From Hallella bergensis DSM 17361 (GTDB lineage Bacteria > Bacteroidota > Bacteroidia > Bacteroidales > Bacteroidaceae): 37,256 nucleotides of DNA. The stretch is from contig NZ_GG704782.1 in assembly GCF_000160535.1 (NCBI RefSeq), positions 187,868 to 225,123 on the forward strand, read 5' to 3'. Position numbers and translations under genes: made by a program. Within the stretch, counting starts at the first letter, position 1; each line of letters starts with the position of its first letter. Shown here one piece after another: positions 33,304-37,256 of this stretch. The notes below the pieces were generated by a model. The model saw only the letters and a program-made list of their open reading frames with translations. It was not told where the DNA came from and did no database searches.

Positions 33304-33948
33304 ATGGAATCTTCAAACAACAACATGACTGCCGAGCGCAGTCTCGAAATCATCAGCCGTACCATTGAGGAGAGTCGTCAACGCATCACTCGTGGCAGCT
33401 GGAAAAGCATGCTGATATGGGGCGTGGCCGTTGCTATCATCGCGCTTACCGTGGGCCATCTGTGGAAGAACACCTCGACTGGAGCGGGCGCTAACGGGCT
33501 TTGGGGTGCCCTCGGTCTGGTGGCATTGGCCGAACAAAGATATGAGAAGAGACACCCGAAAATACCACAAACTTTCGTCAGTAAAACCATCTCGCAGATT
33601 TGGGGCAGCCTTGGCATCATGGCAGGCTCTATTGGTCTCTTTATGGGCATGCTGGCTTTGTTACAAGTGTCGATTCCCCTGCCCGTGATACCTGCCCCGA
33701 ACAGTCCGGAAAGCTTTCCCCATACCCCCATCACTGCACTCATTATCCTGCTCATGGGTATAGCCGGAATGATTACCGGACGCATCCTGAAGAGCACCGC
33801 CATCACCGTATGCTGCTACATCGCTGGTATTTTGGGAAGTTTCCTCGCACTGGCCTACGCCGGTCCATACGAGATGGTCGTACTGGCCGGGGTGGCTGTC
33901 GTGGGGCTCATCGTGCCTGCATTAATCATCAAAACGAAGGAGGAGTAA
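33304..33948 (+). CDS. Integral membrane protein cotranscribed with a winged-helix regulator
   Basis: 214 residues. A cytoplasmic N-terminal helix (SLEIISRTIEESRQRITRGSW) precedes about six hydrophobic segments (roughly 38-54, 62-78, 103-123, 143-160, 166-185 and 188-207). The opening SLEIISR-IE-SR-RI is recurrent in small Bacteroidota membrane proteins found next to winged-helix regulators; I know of no characterised member. The start ATG at 33304 is preferred over the frame opening at 33250 because the latter adds a non-conserved stretch. The stop codon overlaps the ATG of the regulator (TAATG), so the two are translationally coupled. A signalling or stress role is likely but unproven. Confidence 0.85.
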   Translation: MESSNNNMTAERSLEIISRTIEESRQRITRGSWKSMLIWGVAVAIIALTVGHLWKNTSTGAGANGLWGALGLVALAEQRYEKRHPKIPQTFVSKTISQIWGSLGIMAGSIGLFMGMLALLQVSIPLPVIPAPNSPESFPHTPITALIILLMGIAGMITGRILKSTAITVCCYIAGILGSFLALAYAGPYEMVVLAGVAVVGLIVPALIIKTKEE

Positions 33949-34235
33949 TGATGTTTGAGCCTCTCAATCCACTGCTACACAGCGAACTGCGATTAGCAAT
34001 CATCTCTCTGCTCATGGATGTAGAGGAGGCCGACTTCCCCTATGTCAAGGAGCAGACGGGCGCCACATCGGGAAACCTGAGCGTGCAGATAGGCAAATTG
34101 GAGGAAGCCGGCTATATCCGTGTGGAGAAGACGTTCCGTGGCAAGCGCCCCGCCACCATCTGTCGCATCACGTCGAAAGGGCAAAAGGCTTTCGAGGAAT
34201 ATGTTGAGGCACTCAGGAGTTACATCAAGTCATGA
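33948..34235 (+). CDS. Winged-helix transcriptional regulator (MarR/ArsR-like, HTH_27 type)
   Basis: 95-residue single-domain DNA-binding protein. HTH core: LNPLLHSELRLAIISLLMDV, then FPYVKEQTGATSGNLSVQIGKLEEAGYIRVEK with the recognition helix around SGNLSVQIGKLE. The wing is TFRGKRPATICRITSKG, and a C-terminal helix suits dimerisation. There is no effector domain or metal-binding cysteine cluster. The start codon overlaps the membrane-protein stop by one base (ATG at 33948; ATG at 33951 is equally possible). It is preceded by AAGGAGG at 33937-33943, a real Shine-Dalgarno sequence that is unusual in this phylum, although it is also coding sequence. It probably autoregulates through the inverted repeat at 33181-33215. 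Confidence 0.9.
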   Translation: MMFEPLNPLLHSELRLAIISLLMDVEEADFPYVKEQTGATSGNLSVQIGKLEEAGYIRVEKTFRGKRPATICRITSKGQKAFEEYVEALRSYIKS

Positions 34236-34283
34236 TGTGGAACCAAGTCTGACAACATCTGTCTTATCATCGCTCTCTTGAAA

Positions 34284-34319
34284 GTCCGGGAATAGTGGCC
34301 AAGCCGTACATTCCCGGAC
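34284..34319 (+). terminator. Probable transcript-end hairpin of the regulator operon
   Basis: Perfect 10-bp stem 34284-34293 / 34310-34319 with a 16-base loop, about 50 bases after the regulator stop. A T-rich run comes only 35 bases later (34355-34363), so intrinsic termination is uncertain. Confidence 0.45.
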
Positions 34320-34397
34320 AGTTGGCACGATAGGCTGTATAGATGGTGGGCCGTTATTTTTTTCTTAATCCTTGACAGTCTTTCAAGTATAATTTCT

Positions 34398-34405
34398 TAT
34401 ATTTG
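34398..34405 (+). promoter_or_regulatory. -7 promoter element of the DUF1893 gene
   Basis: TATATTTG, 32 bases before the ATG. The nearest TTG (34372-34374) is 23 bases upstream, slightly too far for a good -33. Confidence 0.5.
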
Positions 34406-34437
34406 CGAAAGATAACAACCTTTAAAGACCATGTCCT

Positions 34438-34797
34438 ATGATGCAAGAACTAATTGACACGCTACATACAGAACAATGCTCACTTGTTGTCCTTCATGAA
34501 GGCAATATCACCACCTATGACGGTCACGGCGTGCGCCGTCTCTACAACATTATTAACGACGAGCCAGAACTCTTTCTTGAGGCCAAGTTGGCTGTGAAGG
34601 CCGTGGGACGGTCGGCAGCCCGTATGATGGCTGAAGGCGGTGTGGCCGAAGTCTATGCTGACGTGATCTCACAACAAGCTTACGATGTGCTCAACGATGC
34701 TGGCATTGTGGTGAAATACGAAAAAAAGGTGGATCATTCCACCTTTCTGAAAATATGGCAAAAACTTGGCGAGCTTGAGAAAGAGGAGATGGCATAA
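34438..34797 (+). CDS. DUF1893 domain protein
   Basis: 119-residue cytoplasmic protein of the DUF1893 family, whose structurally known member in Thermotoga has a deaminase-like fold without a proven reaction. Visible family features are LHTEQCSLVVLHEGNITTYDGHGVRRLYNI at the N-terminus, KAVGRSAARMMAEGGVAEVYAD in the middle and ISQQAYDVLNDAGI toward the end. Start ATG at 34438, with a second ATG immediately after. It has its own -7 element. It faces the convergent Na/Pi cotransporter gene across 47 bases. No function can be assigned from context. Confidence 0.88.
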   Translation: MMQELIDTLHTEQCSLVVLHEGNITTYDGHGVRRLYNIINDEPELFLEAKLAVKAVGRSAARMMAEGGVAEVYADVISQQAYDVLNDAGIVVKYEKKVDHSTFLKIWQKLGELEKEEMA

Positions 34798-34844
34798 GCC
34801 TGAAGGCGATGCCATATGCTCCTCGGCCGGCGTTTGCCAGAATA

Positions 34845-36557
34845 TTATATTTCGGCCTGTTTGATTCCCATGCGCGATTCGACCACATTCACCACGTAGT
34901 CGCCCAACTTCTCGCATTCCTGAATGATATCCATATACATCGTTCCCATGGAATAGGTGTAGGCATGATTGTTGATATCTGTAATGTTTTCTGTTCGAAG
35001 TTGGTTGCGGTAGTTGTTGATTTCGTTCTCGATGTTGAACGAGCGCGTTGGGTCAAGGTTTTCTTTATGGCCTTTGAGCAACACGATCATCTGGGCAAGG
35101 GCGTCATCAGTAAGTTCAAACATCTGGTGAATGCGCTCATACTGCGTCTCTGTGAAGTCTTCTTTGCTCATCTTCCTGCGTTGTATGGTGCGAGCCAGGT
35201 TGTTGCATGAGTCGCCAATGCTCTCTATTTCGGAAATTTGCCGGAGCATCGCCCTGATCTTGCCTTTCGTGTCATCGCTCAGGTGGGCACTGCTCACATG
35301 GTCAAGGTACTTGGCGATTTCAATTTCCATGTTGTCAGAGATATCCTCATACTTCTCGATCCGGTCGTATATCTTCTTGAACTTGTCTATATCCTCCACG
35401 CCCAGAAGCTCACGCACCATAGCAAACATGCGGTGCATGCGCTCAGCGAAGCTCTGCACCTCTTTCTGAGCCTCCAGCACCGAGAGTTCGGGAGTCTTCA
35501 TGATTCCAGCCTGGATAAAGCGCAGACGGAAGTCCTCCTCGTCGACATTGGCGTTGGGCTTGATAATCCAGCACACCACTTTCTCAATCAGGGGGATAAA
35601 CCAAATGAGTAAAGATGTATTCGTAACGTTGAAGCATGTGTGGAAGGCCGCTAACACAATAGGGAGTATGGCGGCCTTTTCTGCCTCACTATAACCTATC
35701 CCTGTTGGGTTGTAACCTACTAAGGAACACACCATATCGACAAAAGGATAGAACAGGAAAAGCACCCAGATCACACCAAACAGATTGAACACGAGGTGGG
35801 CAAGAGCCGCACGGCGAGCCTGAGTGTTGGCTCCGAGCGCCGCGAGGTTGGCGGTGGCGGTTGTTCCGATGTTCTCACCCATCACCAAGGCAATACCCAG
35901 ATAGATGGGCAGCACCCCCGTAGAACACAGCAGAATGGTAATAGCCATCACGGCAGCAGAGCTTTGAACCATACAGGTGATGATCGTTCCTATCAGCAAG
36001 AATGTCAGGATGGACAGGTGGCTGCTGGTGTCAAAACTCGAAAAGAAGTTGATGGCACCTGAGTTATGAGCCAGATCCAACTCCTTGCCGGCATCGCTCA
36101 GCATAACCAACGAAAAGAAAAGGAAGGCGATACCAAATAGGAAGTCGCCTATATACCGACTCTTCTTACTGTATATCAGGATGATACCAAAGAGGAAAGC
36201 CGGGAACACCGCCATCGTAAGGTCTACCTTGAACCCCAGCGACATAATCCATGCCGTGAGGGTGGTACCGATGTTGGCTCCCATGATAACAGATATGGCC
36301 TGCGCAAGGGTGAGTAACCCGGCATTCACGAAAGACACCGTCATAACCGTTGTGGCAGATGATGACTGTACGGCGCAAGTAATAAATGTTCCGGTGAGTA
36401 GGCCGGTGAACCGGTTGGTGGTCATGGCCCCGAGGATATGTCGCAACTGCGATCCGGCCATTTTTTGAAGAGCCTCACTCATCACCTTCATTCCATAAAT
36501 GAGGAGTGCAAGTGCCCCGAGGATCTTCATGAAAATAACAAAATAGTTCCCTTCCAT
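34845..36557 (-). CDS. Na/Pi cotransporter family protein with C-terminal PhoU-like domain
   Basis: 570-residue membrane protein predicted to import or export phosphate with sodium. The N-terminal half has two Na_Pi_cotrans repeats with the characteristic glutamine-serine motifs CAVQSSSATT and CMVQSSAAV, each followed by a GxNIGTT motif (ANIGTT, ENIGTT). The C-terminal 200 residues form a helical PhoU-like domain (MHRMFAMVRELLG; IGDSCNNLARTIQRR). The ATG at 36557 is chosen: the in-frame extension to 36599 overlaps the -7 element at 36597-36604. It is monocistronic as far as can be seen. No phosphate regulon genes are adjacent. Confidence 0.94.
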   Translation of the reverse strand: MEGNYFVIFMKILGALALLIYGMKVMSEALQKMAGSQLRHILGAMTTNRFTGLLTGTFITCAVQSSSATTVMTVSFVNAGLLTLAQAISVIMGANIGTTLTAWIMSLGFKVDLTMAVFPAFLFGIILIYSKKSRYIGDFLFGIAFLFFSLVMLSDAGKELDLAHNSGAINFFSSFDTSSHLSILTFLLIGTIITCMVQSSAAVMAITILLCSTGVLPIYLGIALVMGENIGTTATANLAALGANTQARRAALAHLVFNLFGVIWVLFLFYPFVDMVCSLVGYNPTGIGYSEAEKAAILPIVLAAFHTCFNVTNTSLLIWFIPLIEKVVCWIIKPNANVDEEDFRLRFIQAGIMKTPELSVLEAQKEVQSFAERMHRMFAMVRELLGVEDIDKFKKIYDRIEKYEDISDNMEIEIAKYLDHVSSAHLSDDTKGKIRAMLRQISEIESIGDSCNNLARTIQRRKMSKEDFTETQYERIHQMFELTDDALAQMIVLLKGHKENLDPTRSFNIENEINNYRNQLRTENITDINNHAYTYSMGTMYMDIIQECEKLGDYVVNVVESRMGIKQAEI

Positions 36558-36596
36558 CAAGACAATATCTAAGAAACAGTTAATACAAAACTGTTG

Positions 36597-36604
36597 CAAA
36601 GATA
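36597..36604 (-). promoter_or_regulatory. -7 promoter element of the Na/Pi cotransporter gene
   Basis: TATCTTTG on the minus strand, about 40 bases before the ATG at 36557. No convincing -33 element. Confidence 0.5.
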
Positions 36605-36767
36605 ATAAAAAACCATTTCAAACCTTTGCCTTTTTCACCTTTTATTTTTTATACATCTTATATTTAACTAAACGCATGAGATTATTGATGAATGTCAAGC
36701 GATAAGGTCTGTTTTTCAGGTCATAACACCTGTCAGTTGGAAATCAAGTGAGCATACTGTTGTTCCA

Positions 36768-36800
36768 TAAAAAACCCGCAACATCTATCGACATTGCGGG
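36768..36800 (-). terminator. Rho-independent terminator of pnp
   Basis: 7-bp GC-rich stem 36775-36781 / 36794-36800, followed on the minus strand by six T (36769-36774), 29 bases after the pnp stop. Confidence 0.85.
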
Positions 36801-36828
36801 GGTATAGAGTGTGTCTTGCGACAATAGC

Positions 36829-37256
36829 TTACTCTTCGGTGTTCTCGTTTTCAGAGTTGTTGTTGTGCTCGAAGCGATGACGCTCACCACCGTTGTTGTT
36901 CTCACGGCGCGGGCGGCGATCGCCATTATCGCGGCGTGGACGACGTTCACGCTCGACATAGCCCTCGGGCTTTTCGAGCAGCACGCGGTGAGACAGCTTG
37001 TACTTGCCGGTCTTGGCGTCAATGTCGAGGAGCTTAACTTGAATCTTGTCGCCTTCCTTGATGCCTGCATCTTCTACCGTTGCAAGACGTTTCCACTCAA
37101 TCTCTGAGATGTGGAGCAGACCCTCTTTTCCGGGAAGAATCTCTACGAAGCAGCCGTAGGGCATGATGCTCTTTACCGTACCTTCGTAGACTTCGCCAAC
37201 CTCTGGTATGGCAACAATGCCCTTGATCTTGTTCAATGCGGCATCGATGCTTTCCT
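36829..37256 (-). CDS. pnp: Polyribonucleotide nucleotidyltransferase, C-terminal part (cut by window edge)
   Basis: Last 142 residues of an exoribonuclease/polymerase of the RNA degradation machinery; the frame is open to the window edge, so the catalytic RNase PH domains and most of the KH domain lie outside. Visible are the KH-S1 linker ([20 protein letters not shown]), a complete S1 RNA-binding domain ([26 protein letters not shown] through [15 protein letters not shown]), and a tail of about 45 residues rich in Arg, Asn, Glu and Gly. Similar basic/acidic tails are common on this enzyme in Bacteroidota. An S1 domain in another RNA-binding protein could look alike, but the [15 protein letters not shown] lead-in is typical of PNPase. 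Confidence 0.88.
   Translation of the reverse strand, partial: ESIDAALNKIKGIVAIPEVGEVYEGTVKSIMPYGCFVEILPGKEGLLHISEIEWKRLATVEDAGIKEGDKIQVKLLDIDAKTGKYKLSHRVLLEKPEGYVERERRPRRDNGDRRPRRENNNGGERHRFEHNNNSENENTEE

Overview
This is chromosomal DNA from a member of the Bacteroidota, most likely a Prevotella-like member of the Bacteroidales. Four lines of evidence agree. Most genes are preceded by the Bacteroidota sigma-ABfr promoter (a -33 TTTG/TTG, 18-21 bases, then a -7 TAnnTTTG). Shine-Dalgarno sequences are largely absent. SecD and SecF are fused. Several families are largely restricted to this phylum: DUF5117/DUF4953 metalloprotease, DUF4294, DUF6377 regulator and the FecE-like ATPase with a VVLTE Q-loop. 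The content is housekeeping and envelope genes. I see no phage, transposase, CRISPR array, toxin-antitoxin pair or defence island, and no clearly novel multi-gene system.

Layout. 1-5.5 kb: 3' part of secDF, a secreted zinc metalloprotease, and a convergent ADP-ribosylglycohydrolase. 5.7 kb: tRNA-Arg(CCT), then about 0.5 kb of non-coding DNA. 6.3-12.1 kb (minus): a likely leuS - yitT - rdgB - glycosyltransferase operon, with a MITE-like inverted-repeat element between leuS and yitT. 12.3-15.3 kb: a DUF4294 lipoprotein/secreted gene and a divergent secreted helix-hairpin-helix protein. 15.3-17.3 kb (minus): NAD-dependent epimerase - PAP2 pair. 17.6-20.9 kb (plus): rnr, then manA. 20.9-21.7 kb: a structured non-coding region with CCTAAA-rich repeats and a minus-strand promoter (candidate small RNA). 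21.7-24.6 kb (minus): trpS, a class III-like superoxide reductase, tRNA-Gln(TTG) and an orphan FecE-like ATPase. 24.8-28.3 kb (plus): DUF6377 regulator, a small helical protein and a MATE exporter. 28.3-30.2 kb (minus): a second yitT overlapping a membrane-anchored alpha/beta hydrolase. 30.4-34.8 kb (plus): argS, an RNase H, a membrane protein coupled to a winged-helix regulator behind a strong operator-like inverted repeat, and a DUF1893 protein. 34.8-37.3 kb (minus): Na/Pi cotransporter and the 3' end of pnp.

How they fit together. Translation (leuS, trpS, argS, two tRNAs), RNA turnover (rnr, pnp, rnhA), protein export (secDF), nucleotide-pool cleaning (rdgB), oxidative defence (superoxide reductase), sugar and envelope metabolism (manA, glycosyltransferase, epimerase/PAP2) and transport (MATE, Na/Pi, YitT) are represented. 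The points most worth following up are the operator flanking the 33.3-34.2 kb regulator operon, the 21 kb candidate small RNA, the superoxide reductase that has lost its rubredoxin-type centre, and two genes whose promoter lies at or next to the start codon (possible leaderless mRNAs).
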